From positions 62,001 to 126,000 of the forward strand of contig JABAQT010000037.1 in assembly GCA_019187195.1 (NCBI GenBank): a stretch of DNA of 64,000 nucleotides. The letters run 5' to 3'. Shown here piece after piece: positions 1-9,280 of the stretch. Both the position numbers and the translations under genes were made by a program. The DNA comes from Bryobacteraceae bacterium. GTDB lineage: Bacteria; Acidobacteriota; Terriglobia; Bryobacterales; Bryobacteraceae. The first letter of the stretch is position 1; the number at the start of each line of letters is the position of its first letter. Under the pieces are notes generated by a model. It worked only from the letters and a program-made list of their open reading frames with translations. It did no database searches and was not told the origin of the DNA.

Positions 1-1308
1 GCCGCGGGCGTTCTTTTCGATGTTTTCGACGGCCTGGGCGGCCGCCCGTTTGGGCGCGCCGATGACGGTGACGGCCCACATGTGGGTGAGGAAAGCGTCA
101 AGGGAATCGAATTCCGGGGCGAGCGTGCCCTCGACATGATCCACCGTATGAAAGAGGCCGGCGTAGGATTCGATGAGGCGGCGCCCGATCACGTTGACGG
201 AACCCGGTTCGCAGACGCGCGACTTGTCATTGCGGTCCACGTCGGTGCACATGGTGAGTTCGGACTCTTCCTTGGTGGAATCGAGCAGGGCGCGGATGGC
301 GTCGGCGTCGGCCATGGGGTCTCCGGTGCGGCGGGCGGTGCCGGAGATGGGGCAGGTTTCGACACGCGCGCCTTCGACGCGGACGAACATCTCGGGAGAA
401 GCGCCCACCAGTTGCTCGCCGCCGAACTGGATGCAGAACTCGTAGGGGCTGGGGCTGAGCTGCTGGATGCGCTCGAAGAGCTTCGAGGGGCTGCCGGAAT
501 AGTTGGTGCGGAAGGTCTGGCGGAGGACCACTTCGTAGAAGTCGCCCTGTTTCATTCCGGCGCGCACTCTCTCGACATTCGCCATGTACTCTTCCGGGGT
601 ATGGTCCGAGGAGATGGCGTTTGGCTCGCGGGGAGTAGGGGGAGGGATGAGTTCGCCATCGCGGGCAAGGCCGAGCGTGGAGATGCTGTCGCGCTCGAAC
701 TCGTAGGAATAGCGCTCGATAACTTCCTTCTTGCGGTCCATGAAATAGATGTCGTCGCAGAGGAAGAGATGAAGGATCTTCGTGTCGTGGCGGGGCAGTT
801 TCAGTTGAATGGGGTCGAACTGAAGCAGGAGGTCGTAGCCGAAAGCGCCCGCGAGCGCGAGACGGCTGTCGCCGGGGTGGCCAAACTCTTCCATGAGGGC
901 GCGGATGATGGAGAAGGGAGAAGGCTGACGGCTGCGCTGTTCTTCGGGGAAGAGGCCATCGAGGGGTTTGAGGCGTCCGTGAAGCGCCCCGCCGGAGGCG
1001 TGGAAGGTCTCCCAGTGGGGATGGTTCGCAAGGACGGGCAGCAGCATTTCACAGATCATCTGTCCGCGCGGATTGAGGGGGCGGAATTCCATGTCGCGCC
1101 CGGCTCCGGTGATCTCGAGGGGAGGACAAAGCGAGGCGATATCCCAACGCGAGTAACGTCCGGGGTATTCGTAACCGGATGAAAAATAGAAGCCGCGGCG
1201 GGAGTCCAATTCGCGCATCAGTTTCCCGAGGCCGCGTTTGAAGGGGACCTTGGAGACAGTTCGCGTAACCTGGATGCCGTTGCGGGTCGAATAGCGGAGT
1301 TGTCGCAT
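1..1308 (-). CDS. trpE: Anthranilate synthase component I, TrpE(G)-type, 3' end beyond window
   Basis: Converts chorismate and glutamine (or ammonia) to anthranilate, the first step of tryptophan synthesis. The reverse-strand frame is open from an ATG at 1308 to the window edge, giving 436 residues. The chorismate-binding core is clear: ISGTARR near residue 322 and CTDVDRNDKSRVC near residues 350-362, followed by HTVDHVEG. This wording matches the rhizobial fused TrpE(G) branch rather than E. coli TrpE, so a glutaminase domain may follow outside the window (inference). A GAGGTG ribosome site precedes the ATG. It lies 47 bases downstream of the AsmA-like gene in the same direction, so it may be read from that operon. 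Confidence 0.88.
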   Translation of the reverse strand, partial: MRQLRYSTRNGIQVTRTVSKVPFKRGLGKLMRELDSRRGFYFSSGYEYPGRYSRWDIASLCPPLEITGAGRDMEFRPLNPRGQMICEMLLPVLANHPHWETFHASGGALHGRLKPLDGLFPEEQRSRQPSPFSIIRALMEEFGHPGDSRLALAGAFGYDLLLQFDPIQLKLPRHDTKILHLFLCDDIYFMDRKKEVIERYSYEFERDSISTLGLARDGELIPPPTPREPNAISSDHTPEEYMANVERVRAGMKQGDFYEVVLRQTFRTNYSGSPSKLFERIQQLSPSPYEFCIQFGGEQLVGASPEMFVRVEGARVETCPISGTARRTGDPMADADAIRALLDSTKEESELTMCTDVDRNDKSRVCEPGSVNVIGRRLIESYAGLFHTVDHVEGTLAPEFDSLDAFLTHMWAVTVIGAPKRAAAQAVENIEKNARG

Positions 1309-1355
1309 AAGCACCTCGGGGAAGTGGTTCTAGTTAGAATACCAGGGTTCAGCCA

Positions 1356-3674
1356 TCAATTGTGTACATCCAGTTGGAATGGCCAAAGGGTTCCGGCCAT
1401 ACGCAGCTTCTTTCTGCCGGAAGCCAGATCCACATAAAGTTTACCGTCGTTCTCAGTAGCGCCCTGCCCGGTGAACAGTTCGTCCCCGCTCGAAGCCTCG
1501 AGCGCGCTGAGTTTCAATACAGGTACGCCGCGAGGAACGGAGAGTTCATAGGCGCCCCCAATGGTGGCAAAGCCGTCCTGCCCGGAGAAGGTCAATTCAC
1601 GCCCGGTGAACCTGCCCGTGGAAGTCATATTGCGCAGCAGATCGAAGCCGGTGCCGCTGGTCCGCATCCTACCCTCGGCATCGATGACGCCCCCCTTCCA
1701 GGGCAGGTTCCTGAACTCGGCCGTAATGCGGTATTCGGGTTCGGCGCGGGAAAGGCGGAGGTGAATGGAGCCGGCTCCGGAGGATTCTTCATTTGACCAC
1801 CTGGCCTTTGTCAAATCCACCTGGGGGCCATCCCAAACGAGTAAGCCGTGAAGACCGCCGAGCGATTTATCCGCGGAAAGGAGCGAGTCGACAGTCACAT
1901 CGGCTTCGAGATGGCGGTCGCGCAGCCATTGCGGGACGGCGGCGCGAAAGCTGAGCGAACGAAGAAAGCCGCCGCTTCGCTTCAAGGTGGGGAGGAACAG
2001 GGATTCGAGATCGGACGCATCCACTTCCTCGATGTGGACTTTGAAGTGATTCGGCCGGGGGCCGGAAAGGTCCTGGCGGTAAGCCGCCTGGAAAGCGACC
2101 TCGCCCGCTGTCGCGGCGATGGAGTCGAGCAGCAGGCGGTTGCGAACAATCGTTCCGGCGGCGGCTTCGACATCGACGGGCGAGGCCAGGCCGGGGATCT
2201 CGAGGCGGGCATTGCGGATGGCGAACTGCCCGCTCCAATGCGCCGGATCGTCGCCTGTCTTTTCAAACTGGAGGGTTCCGCGCCAATCACCTTTCTCGAG
2301 TTGGTCGAGCAGGGGAACGGTGGCGCCAAGCAACTGTTTGGAGTTGGCCAGCAGTTCCTTGACAGGCATCAGGGTATTGCCCGTGCGCCAGGAAAACGAG
2401 TGGGCCGAGGGGCTGTAGCGGCCTTCGACCTGGGCGGATTTCCCGTTGCCGAGATCGAGAATGGCGGGGAGAAGGCGGAACTGCTCTCCATCGACGGCGA
2501 AGCGGGCCGCGCGCAGTTGGAAAGCGATGCCGCCGCTGTTGACGGAAGCTTCGGGCAATTCGAGCAGGCCCTGCAAGCCATGGGCGGGCGAATAGCTGAG
2601 CACGCCGCTGATGTTTCCCTCGAGCGACACCCTGCTCGGCAAGGTCACGTTCATGAACTGGAAAACGCCCGTGAGGGCGCTGACGGGAAGTTTGTCGAAG
2701 CGCAGCAGCGCGCCCCAGGAAGCGTTGTCCTGGAGCGAATGGCCGCGTACGCGCAGGCGGAACGGCGCGTCGGGCGATTCGGAAAGAGTCTCGAGGTCGA
2801 GTTCACCGGCCGGAAAATCGAGTTTGCCGCGGTAGCGCAGAGCGGAACTTCCCGCGCCGGAGCGGAAGAGATCCCAGCGCTGGATGTCCTCGAGGCGGAT
2901 GCTGCCTTCGATCCTGAGATTGGAGAGCGGACCGGTGACCCTGGCGTGGGAGGCGAGAAAGCCGCGCATGCCCGCTCCCCGGCCCTCGAGGAGGGTAACG
3001 ATTTCGGAGAGCGCGCTGCGCTCGAGGTCGAGTTCGAGATCGGCCTCGCCGGGCTGGGATTCCGACCAGCGGTAGACGCCGCCGCCGAGCAGCGTGCCGA
3101 TGCTCTGCGCGGGCCGGTCGGTACGGGCGGGATCCATCGAGAAGCGGAGACGGACGGCGGTTTCACTATCAGCGGCAATATCGAGGTCGGCATTGGCGAA
3201 GTAGAGGACGGACTTGGTGTCGCCGAACTTGAGGTTGATGCGGCCGCCGCGGACCTGGATGCCGGGAAAGCGGAAATGGGGACCGGGAGCGGCTCCGGTG
3301 AGCAGGGGGCGGATATTCCATGAGCCCGTGGTCTGTTTGACGAGATTGACATTGGGCTCATCGAGGAGGATTGCGGATATCTCCCACCTGCCTTGCAGCA
3401 TGGCCGGCAGGCTGACGGTGGCATCGAGCGAAGCGACATAGGCAAAAGGCTCGATGCCGATGGCCGGGTCTTCGTGAATCACGACGTTCGAGATGGAAAA
3501 TCCGGGGCCGGGCCAGAGATTGAAATGGATTCCGCCGTTGATCTCCACTTTGCGGTGAAGGGACTGTTCGAGGGCGGTGTGGATGCGGCCGCGGAACCTG
3601 TCGGCGCGAAGAAAAGGAACGCCGGCGGCAAGGATGAGCAACAGCGCCGCGGCGATGAAGAGACGGCGCTTCAT
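1356..3674 (-). CDS. AsmA-like envelope protein
   Basis: A 772-residue protein with an N-terminal membrane anchor (residues 4-22, hydrophobic Leu/Ala stretch) followed by the AsmA signature: a short region rich in DLALE-like text, a GIHFNLWPGPGFSISNV segment near residues 48-64, and long beta-rich repeats with many LEG, VSLEG and DLDLE turns. AsmA/TamB-type proteins bridge inner and outer membranes and are linked to outer-membrane lipid or protein homeostasis. Its ATG overlaps the stop of the upstream nucleotidyltransferase gene by 4 bases, suggesting coupled translation. A specific substrate cannot be named from the sequence. Confidence 0.8.
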   Translation of the reverse strand: MKRRLFIAAALLLILAAGVPFLRADRFRGRIHTALEQSLHRKVEINGGIHFNLWPGPGFSISNVVIHEDPAIGIEPFAYVASLDATVSLPAMLQGRWEISAILLDEPNVNLVKQTTGSWNIRPLLTGAAPGPHFRFPGIQVRGGRINLKFGDTKSVLYFANADLDIAADSETAVRLRFSMDPARTDRPAQSIGTLLGGGVYRWSESQPGEADLELDLERSALSEIVTLLEGRGAGMRGFLASHARVTGPLSNLRIEGSIRLEDIQRWDLFRSGAGSSALRYRGKLDFPAGELDLETLSESPDAPFRLRVRGHSLQDNASWGALLRFDKLPVSALTGVFQFMNVTLPSRVSLEGNISGVLSYSPAHGLQGLLELPEASVNSGGIAFQLRAARFAVDGEQFRLLPAILDLGNGKSAQVEGRYSPSAHSFSWRTGNTLMPVKELLANSKQLLGATVPLLDQLEKGDWRGTLQFEKTGDDPAHWSGQFAIRNARLEIPGLASPVDVEAAAGTIVRNRLLLDSIAATAGEVAFQAAYRQDLSGPRPNHFKVHIEEVDASDLESLFLPTLKRSGGFLRSLSFRAAVPQWLRDRHLEADVTVDSLLSADKSLGGLHGLLVWDGPQVDLTKARWSNEESSGAGSIHLRLSRAEPEYRITAEFRNLPWKGGVIDAEGRMRTSGTGFDLLRNMTSTGRFTGRELTFSGQDGFATIGGAYELSVPRGVPVLKLSALEASSGDELFTGQGATENDGKLYVDLASGRKKLRMAGTLWPFQLDVHN

Positions 3675-4264
3675 GGAAGGGAGGCCCGGCTCACCAGGCG
3701 GTTGTAGGCTTGCGGGTCGTCGATGTCGGCGAGGACGCCGGGGTCGGTGGTGTCGAGATAGATGGTTTGGTCCGCGTGGCGGTGGACTACTTCGCGCGCC
3801 TGTGCGGTGGGGGGAAGGGAGAGGAATTCCGGGGCGAGGGAGGCGCGGCAGGCGGCCGGATGGCCACGCCGGCCCTGAAAGCGGGGGATGGCAAGGAGCG
3901 TCTTAGGATGGGCGGCGAGAGCTTCGAGGAGCGACACGACGGTGGACTCGAGAATGGAGGGGCAATCGACCGGAGTAAAGAGAAAAGCATCCGCGGATGA
4001 CGGGAGGAGAGCCAGCGCGCACTGCAGGGAGCTGAGTTGTCCGCGTGAGGGGTCGGGGTTGATGGCAACGTTGGCGGCGCTTCCGATGCGAGGACGAATA
4101 GCGGCGGCATGATGGCCGAGGACGATAATCACTTCCCCGCAGCAGGATTGAAAGACACGGGTGAGGCGGTCCACGAAAGTCTCGCCGCCAATGGGGAGCA
4201 GGGCTTTCGGCCGGCCCATGCGGCGGGAGGCGCCGGCGGCCAGGATCACACCTGTGCAGTTCAC
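3671..4264 (-). CDS. MocA-like molybdenum cofactor nucleotidyltransferase
   Basis: A 197-residue protein of the MobA-like NTP-transferase fold. Visible motifs are LAAGASRRMGRPK at residues 8-20 (nucleotide-binding loop), GQLSSLQCAL near residue 75, the metal-binding TPVDCP near 96, GRRGHPA near 130 and DIDDPQAY near the C terminus. The GHPA text and the XdhC gene directly upstream favour a CTP:molybdopterin cytidylyltransferase (MocA) over the GTP-using MobA. It overlaps both neighbours by 4 bases. No xanthine-dehydrogenase-type molybdoenzyme is in the window, so the client enzyme is unknown. Confidence 0.82.
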   Translation of the reverse strand: MNCTGVILAAGASRRMGRPKALLPIGGETFVDRLTRVFQSCCGEVIIVLGHHAAAIRPRIGSAANVAINPDPSRGQLSSLQCALALLPSSADAFLFTPVDCPSILESTVVSLLEALAAHPKTLLAIPRFQGRRGHPAACRASLAPEFLSLPPTAQAREVVHRHADQTIYLDTTDPGVLADIDDPQAYNRLVSRASLP

Positions 4265-5097
4265 TTCGACCGGATCCGGTAAGCTTCGTTGATGAAGATA
4301 GACTTGGTGACCTTGCGCCAGTCGGAATCGGGATTGCGGCGCACGGCGATCATTTCCGCGACCACGGAGACGGCGATCTCCTCGGGGGTGATGGCTCCGA
4401 TGTCGAAGCCCATGGGAGCGTGAATCTTTTCGAAAGCGGACCGGGGGATGCCCTCTTTTTCGAGTTCCTTGATGACGTTGATGGTCTTGCGGCGGCTTCC
4501 GATCATGGCGATGTAGCGCGCCGGGGTGGAGACGGCCCAGCCGAGCACGCGCATGTCGTCGCGGTGGCCGCGCGTGACGATGACAATGTAGGAGCTTTCG
4601 TTGATCTCGAGTTTGGGAAATGCGGATTCGTACTCTTCGGCGAAGATGGAGAAGGCTTCGGGGAAGCGGTCGCGGCTGGCGAACTGCTCACGGTTGTCTA
4701 CGATGACGGTGGCGAATCCGGCGAGATCGGCGATCTTCGAAAGGCTCTTCGAGATGTGGCCCGCTCCGAAGATATAGGCGAAAGGCTGTGGGAGCACGGG
4801 CTCGATGAAGATATTGAGCTGGCCGCCGCAAATGAGTCCGTTGTCATAGGCGGCATCCTGGCCGAGGTTGAACGTCATGTGATGGGAGCGCTCGGTCTCC
4901 ATGGCCTCGCGGGCCGCGTTCCAGACTTCGGCCTCGACGCAACCGCCGCCGATCGTGCCCACCATGCTGCCGTCCTCGCGAACGAGCAGTTTGGCGCTTT
5001 CATAGCTGGGGATGGAGCCGTTAACCTGGACGATGGTAGCGATGGCGCACTTCTGACCGGAGCGGCGCAGGCGCACCAGTTCCTCGTAGACATCCAT
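4261..5097 (-). CDS. XdhC/CoxI family molybdoenzyme maturation factor
   Basis: A 278-residue XdhC-type protein. The N-terminal XdhC_CoxI domain contains GSIPSYESAKLLV and the GTIGGGCVEAEVW segment (residues 27-60); the C-terminal Rossmann domain contains IFGAGHISKSL (near 109) and IAMIGSRRKT. XdhC proteins bind the molybdenum cofactor and help sulfurate and insert it into xanthine-dehydrogenase-family enzymes. It is the first gene of a coupled unit with the MocA-like transferase and the AsmA-like protein. The ATG lies 60 bases from the next gene upstream, so a promoter could sit in that gap, although none is obvious. Confidence 0.87.
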   Translation of the reverse strand: MDVYEELVRLRRSGQKCAIATIVQVNGSIPSYESAKLLVREDGSMVGTIGGGCVEAEVWNAAREAMETERSHHMTFNLGQDAAYDNGLICGGQLNIFIEPVLPQPFAYIFGAGHISKSLSKIADLAGFATVIVDNREQFASRDRFPEAFSIFAEEYESAFPKLEINESSYIVIVTRGHRDDMRVLGWAVSTPARYIAMIGSRRKTINVIKELEKEGIPRSAFEKIHAPMGFDIGAITPEEIAVSVVAEMIAVRRNPDSDWRKVTKSIFINEAYRIRSK

Positions 5098-5157
5098 ATA
5101 CAGATGAATTATACCGTTCCACCCGTTTGACAGGGTATTGCCGCGCGCCGGGTTCGG

Positions 5158-6054
5158 TCAGACGAAGTCGATGCGGAAGATCCACCCGGAAGTTGGACTG
5201 TCGAGGTTCGGCCAGCCGGGGTGGATGCCGGCATCGCAACTGATCAGCTTGCCGTCGTGCATGGCGAGGCCGTGCGGATCGGAGGAGCCGGGGAGGAAAT
5301 CCACGACCTCGAGCACTCTGCCCGTGGCGGCCTCGTAGCGGACGAGGCCGGGGCGGCCTTCGGAGTAGCGCTTGCTGTCGTTCCCGATAACCTGCCAGAC
5401 CGTGCCGTTATCCCAGGCGCAGCCGTGGTAGCGCATGCGGTCGGGGGCCTGGTAGAAGGGGATCATGTACTCGGGGATGAAGGTCTTGGGATCGACACGG
5501 AGGATGCCTCGAATGCGGAGCGCGACGATCCACAACTTGTTGTCATGCCACATGCCGCCGTGGCTGCCGCCCCCGTTATCCGGAGGTCCGAGTGGAATCT
5601 GGCGGTGGCTGACGAGGCGGGAGTTCATGTCCACCTGGAAGACGCCCTCGGGCGGCGCGTTCGCAATCATCCAGACATATCCGCCGCCGACAGCCATCCC
5701 GCTGGTGTTCCGTGAGGGCGTCATCACGGTTTTCAGCAGCTTGCCGTTCCAATCGACCAGCCAGGCCGCCTCATCGAGGGACTTCGGCTGAGCCATGTGA
5801 TAGGCTTCGGCCTGCGCGCCGGAGAGCTTTTGCTCGGCAATCCACAGGCCCTCGGGGGTGGAAGCGATGGCATTGGGGAATCCTGGCGGGCATTTGAACA
5901 TCTTCGTGGTTTTCGCCTTGCGGGTGGGTAGCCGCTTGCCTCTCGCTTCCGATGCTTTGCGCACGGCGGCCTCCGCCTGTTCCGCAAAAGCGGAGCCTTT
6001 TCCCAAGGCCAGACCTCCGGCGATGCCGGCGGAAAGGAACTGTCGTTTCGTCAT
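5158..6054 (-). CDS. Exported beta-propeller protein, function unknown
   Basis: A 298-residue protein with an export signal (MTKRQFLSAGIAGGLALG, ending near an AFA cleavage site), followed by repeated blades such as PNAIASTPEGLWIAEQ, LVDWNGKLLKT, VWMIANAPPEGVF and GLAMHDGKLISCDAG. This is typical of SMP-30/NHL-like or glutamine-cyclotransferase-like propellers that read out ligand in the periplasm; I cannot choose between them. An ATG four codons further upstream exists, but the one at 6054 has a GGAG site six bases away and is preferred. It is downstream of the isomerase-like gene, 96 bases apart, same strand. Confidence 0.7.
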   Translation of the reverse strand: MTKRQFLSAGIAGGLALGKGSAFAEQAEAAVRKASEARGKRLPTRKAKTTKMFKCPPGFPNAIASTPEGLWIAEQKLSGAQAEAYHMAQPKSLDEAAWLVDWNGKLLKTVMTPSRNTSGMAVGGGYVWMIANAPPEGVFQVDMNSRLVSHRQIPLGPPDNGGGSHGGMWHDNKLWIVALRIRGILRVDPKTFIPEYMIPFYQAPDRMRYHGCAWDNGTVWQVIGNDSKRYSEGRPGLVRYEAATGRVLEVVDFLPGSSDPHGLAMHDGKLISCDAGIHPGWPNLDSPTSGWIFRIDFV

Positions 6055-6150
6055 AAGAATCTCCATAAGCCATTCCGGAGCGGAGATGGGAGCGCGCCGG
6101 TGGACTGGGCGGATTATATAACATTTGGGAAGGCCGGATGCTGGATGCTG

Positions 6151-7062
6151 CTAGATACGGACGGCGAGGCGCTCGCGTAAGTATTTCCGGTTGATCTCGA
6201 GGTTCTGTTCGATGGAACCTTCGCCGGGACGCGGCGGATCGAAGTCGAGCGTGATCCAGCCATGGTATCCGTTCTTCTCGAGGAGTCGCATGACGGCGGG
6301 AAAATCGACACCGCCCGTACCGAGGTTCTTGTAGAGGTTGACCTTGCGGTGTTCCTCCTGAGTGGGCGTGGGGCCGCGGTAGCCGCGGTAGCTGGCGGCG
6401 GTGTCCTTGAAGTGGATGCCCGCGAGGCGCGGATAGTAGTCCGTGAGAACCTTCAGGACATCCATTCCGCCGAGGGTCAGGTGAGCCATATCGGCGACCA
6501 GATACACCAATTCGGGATCGGTCGATTCCATCACCGCGCGCAATTCGGGTTCGCGTTCGAGTGGGGACCAGATATGGGGATGAGGAGCGAGTTTCAGGCC
6601 GAGCTTCGCGGTCTGCCTGCCCAGCCGGTTCAGTGTCTCCGCCATTGTTTTCAGTTGCGCGGGGCTGGTGGGAACGGGCGGGCGGCGGCCGAGATTGATC
6701 TTGAAATGGCGGCAGCCGAAGGGGGCGATAAAATCGCGGGCGAAGCGGACATGATCCTCGATGGTTTGTTCCGTGTGCGCCGGGTCGATGAAATTCACCA
6801 TCATTCCGCCGCCGTTCGAGCAGGTGACCATCGAAAGGCGCGCGGCGTCCAACTGCTTCTTCAGGTCGAGCGGGCGGTCGAGATACTTGAGGATATGCTG
6901 GCGAAAGGGTTCGATCCCCTGAAAACCGAAGCGGGCGGTGGTGCGGATGCCCTCCTCGATCTCGCTCTGCCAGATGTAGCCGCCGGTGGCGAAGCGGATG
7001 TTCGAGGCGGCAAGGGCGGGCAGGGCGGCGGAAGCGAGCAGTTGGCGGCGGTTCAGCAGCAT
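6151..7062 (-). CDS. Exported sugar phosphate isomerase/epimerase-like TIM barrel
   Basis: A 303-residue protein with a Tat-like leader (LNRRQLLASAALPALAAS) followed by a xylose-isomerase-like TIM barrel. Supporting segments are GFQGIEPFRQHI, FKINLGRRPP, LAPHPHIWSPLE, YLVADMAHLTLGG, LAGIHFKDTA and GWITLDFDPP, which match the metal-binding strands of the AP_endonuc_2 superfamily. Members isomerise or epimerise sugars or inositols, and exported versions are common in Acidobacteria and Planctomycetes. Its start overlaps the end of the upstream PLP-decarboxylase gene by 10 bases, so the two are probably co-translated. The substrate is unknown. Confidence 0.78.
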   Translation of the reverse strand: MLLNRRQLLASAALPALAASNIRFATGGYIWQSEIEEGIRTTARFGFQGIEPFRQHILKYLDRPLDLKKQLDAARLSMVTCSNGGGMMVNFIDPAHTEQTIEDHVRFARDFIAPFGCRHFKINLGRRPPVPTSPAQLKTMAETLNRLGRQTAKLGLKLAPHPHIWSPLEREPELRAVMESTDPELVYLVADMAHLTLGGMDVLKVLTDYYPRLAGIHFKDTAASYRGYRGPTPTQEEHRKVNLYKNLGTGGVDFPAVMRLLEKNGYHGWITLDFDPPRPGEGSIEQNLEINRKYLRERLAVRI

Positions 7063-9170
7063 GTGGAACTCCCTTCGAGATTCCGGATTCCTTCCACTAC
7101 CTTATTCGACAGCACTTCCATGAACTCCGCAAGGAGGGACTGCTTGTGGCCGGTTTCGGCGGCGAGGACATGATAGGGACTCATGAGCGTGGCGCGCAGT
7201 ACGAAGAGGCCCTGGCTGCCGTACTCATCGGCGGGGATGCCGGCGCGCTTCAGAAGCTCCGCCATCGGTCCCAAAGGATAGCTGGTTGGACGGAAGTGTG
7301 TATGGGAAAGGAAGAAAGGCTGCGAATAGCTGTACTGCGCATGCCCGTTTTCGGCGTCGATGGTGAAGCGGTCGTAGATCCAGCGGTTGAGCTGATTGGT
7401 GCGGGCGAGCGGTTGGGGCGGATTCTCGACGGCTATGAAGCAGACGATGTTCGTATCGGGCGGCATCGCGGTGAGGGGAACGAAGCGGAAGCGGGGCGAT
7501 TCGCCATTCACGCGGCAGGCAATGTCCCAATGCACCAGCCGCTCGTAGAGTTCGCGCGCCGTGAGCAGAGACGCGCGGAGAATCTCTCCGTGGCCTGAGC
7601 GGTCCGGGGGAATCATGCGATGGGAGAGCCAGCAGGCGGCGACGGCCGCTCCGGGCTTCGAGCCTTCGAGGATGTGTGGCCCCAACGAGGTGGGCGGATG
7701 GTGATGATGCGCCTGGACGTCTTCGCGCGTCGCGTCCGAGATGTAGGGAACTTCCTCGGACAGGAACTGCCGCACAAGATCGTTCTTGAAGGCCACGACC
7801 CCGCAGGGATAGGGGACGTAGCCGAGTTTGTGAGGGTCCACGGTGATGGACTCCGCCTGAGGGAAGGCGAGGAATGAGGACTTCACCTCGAGGCAGCCCC
7901 AACGCAGATCGAGGGTCTTCTCATAGCGGCCGCGGGAGATGGTGAGTTTGCGGAAAACAAATTCATTGACACTTGTTTTGGAGGCATCCTCGCCCGTGAA
8001 GAGGGCGCGAAGATAGCCTCCCCACGCGGCATCGATATGGAGCCAGAAACTTTGCCTCCTCTCGCGCTCGAAGCGTTCGCGAAGTTCCACGAAGCGGTGG
8101 ACGGGGTCGACGGCTCCTTCTTCTGTCGTGCCCGCCACGGCGATGACACCGAGAGGGAACATCCCGCCGTCGAGCGCGGCGTGAATTTTTTTCTCGAGAT
8201 CGCGGCAATCGGCGCGGAACATGGCATCCACGTCGACCAGGATGAGGTTCTCGCGTCCGATACCCAGGAGGTCGGCGATCTTGCCAAGGCTGTAATGGCG
8301 GGTTCCGGCGACAAACAGGGCGGGCGGATGGGCGCGATAACAGGCGCGCGTGCCGTGATGGGGAATGCTGTATTCGCTTTCGGCGAGAAGCGCGCCGGCT
8401 TTTCCGTAGCCTTCCGAGCGGTTGAGTCCGTAGTGATGCCGCACGGCGTCGATGAAGCGCGAGCAGAGATAGATAGCCTGGTTCGGTTTGATGCCGAGGC
8501 AGGCGGATTCATCGAGAGAGTCGATCGCGTGCCTCTCCTCCGTCTCCCCGGGAAGACGCAGCGTGAGCGGAATTCGCTCGCGCTTCACGATATCGCGCAC
8601 GGCGAGCGGAAAGTAGCGGATATTGCGCGCGAGCCACAATGCTTCGAGATTCGCCACGGTGCCGCCCGAGGTGGTATGCGCCCATCCGAACTCCTCTTTC
8701 GTGCCGGATGGGCCCACGTCATGCGGCGGAGGACGGTAGCCGAGCATGCGCAGAATGCCGGCGCCCACCTCGAGTTCCCATTGCGCGGTCACCGGGGCCG
8801 CTTCCGGGGTCACGTTGTTAGGGTTGTAGAGCAGGCCCGCGAAGTAGCCGAGGATGCTCGGCAGCGTCTGATCGGCGATCATGTGCGCGATGTAACGCGG
8901 GCTATAGAACGGAAAGTGACGCCGGAATCCAGCCAGCATTTCGGTGATCTGCTGGAACAGGCTGTCGTTCCAGACTGTCGATTCACGGCGCAGGTTTTGA
9001 GGGATCAGGATTTCGTCGGATGGAAAGTAGTTCCGCCGCCAGTGGAAGTAGTCCTGCAGGATGTAGAGGACCATTTTCTCTTCCCAGTCGGCGTTCTCGG
9101 CCTTGGGCCCGAGGAACCAGGCCGCCAGTTGCCTGGTGCGCTCCCGGTCTCCGTGTTGTTGGTCTGACAC
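7053..9170 (-). CDS. Pyridoxal-phosphate-dependent decarboxylase
   Basis: A 705-residue fold-type I PLP enzyme, longer than the usual 450-550 residues. The cofactor lysine is Lys448 in TVDPHKLGY, preceded by the aspartate-bearing strand WLHIDAAWGGYL and by HTTSGGTVANLEAL, which binds the phosphate. These are marks of the glutamate/aromatic-amino-acid decarboxylase group (Pfam Pyridoxal_deC). The extra length includes an N-terminal helical region of about 100 residues and a C-terminal extension. The substrate (glutamate, aspartate, tyrosine or another amino acid) cannot be read from the sequence. It heads a tight unit with the isomerase-like gene. Confidence 0.85.
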   Translation of the reverse strand: MSDQQHGDRERTRQLAAWFLGPKAENADWEEKMVLYILQDYFHWRRNYFPSDEILIPQNLRRESTVWNDSLFQQITEMLAGFRRHFPFYSPRYIAHMIADQTLPSILGYFAGLLYNPNNVTPEAAPVTAQWELEVGAGILRMLGYRPPPHDVGPSGTKEEFGWAHTTSGGTVANLEALWLARNIRYFPLAVRDIVKRERIPLTLRLPGETEERHAIDSLDESACLGIKPNQAIYLCSRFIDAVRHHYGLNRSEGYGKAGALLAESEYSIPHHGTRACYRAHPPALFVAGTRHYSLGKIADLLGIGRENLILVDVDAMFRADCRDLEKKIHAALDGGMFPLGVIAVAGTTEEGAVDPVHRFVELRERFERERRQSFWLHIDAAWGGYLRALFTGEDASKTSVNEFVFRKLTISRGRYEKTLDLRWGCLEVKSSFLAFPQAESITVDPHKLGYVPYPCGVVAFKNDLVRQFLSEEVPYISDATREDVQAHHHHPPTSLGPHILEGSKPGAAVAACWLSHRMIPPDRSGHGEILRASLLTARELYERLVHWDIACRVNGESPRFRFVPLTAMPPDTNIVCFIAVENPPQPLARTNQLNRWIYDRFTIDAENGHAQYSYSQPFFLSHTHFRPTSYPLGPMAELLKRAGIPADEYGSQGLFVLRATLMSPYHVLAAETGHKQSLLAEFMEVLSNKVVEGIRNLEGSSTCC

Positions 9171-9280
9171 CTGATCTCAGAATAGCGCCGGGGAAGCGGG
9201 AGGGCGTCTTGGCGGGTCCACGGACGGGCCTCGTACGAAGACCCTGTGTGTTCTAAGCGATTCGCCTGAGCGTTGAGGAA

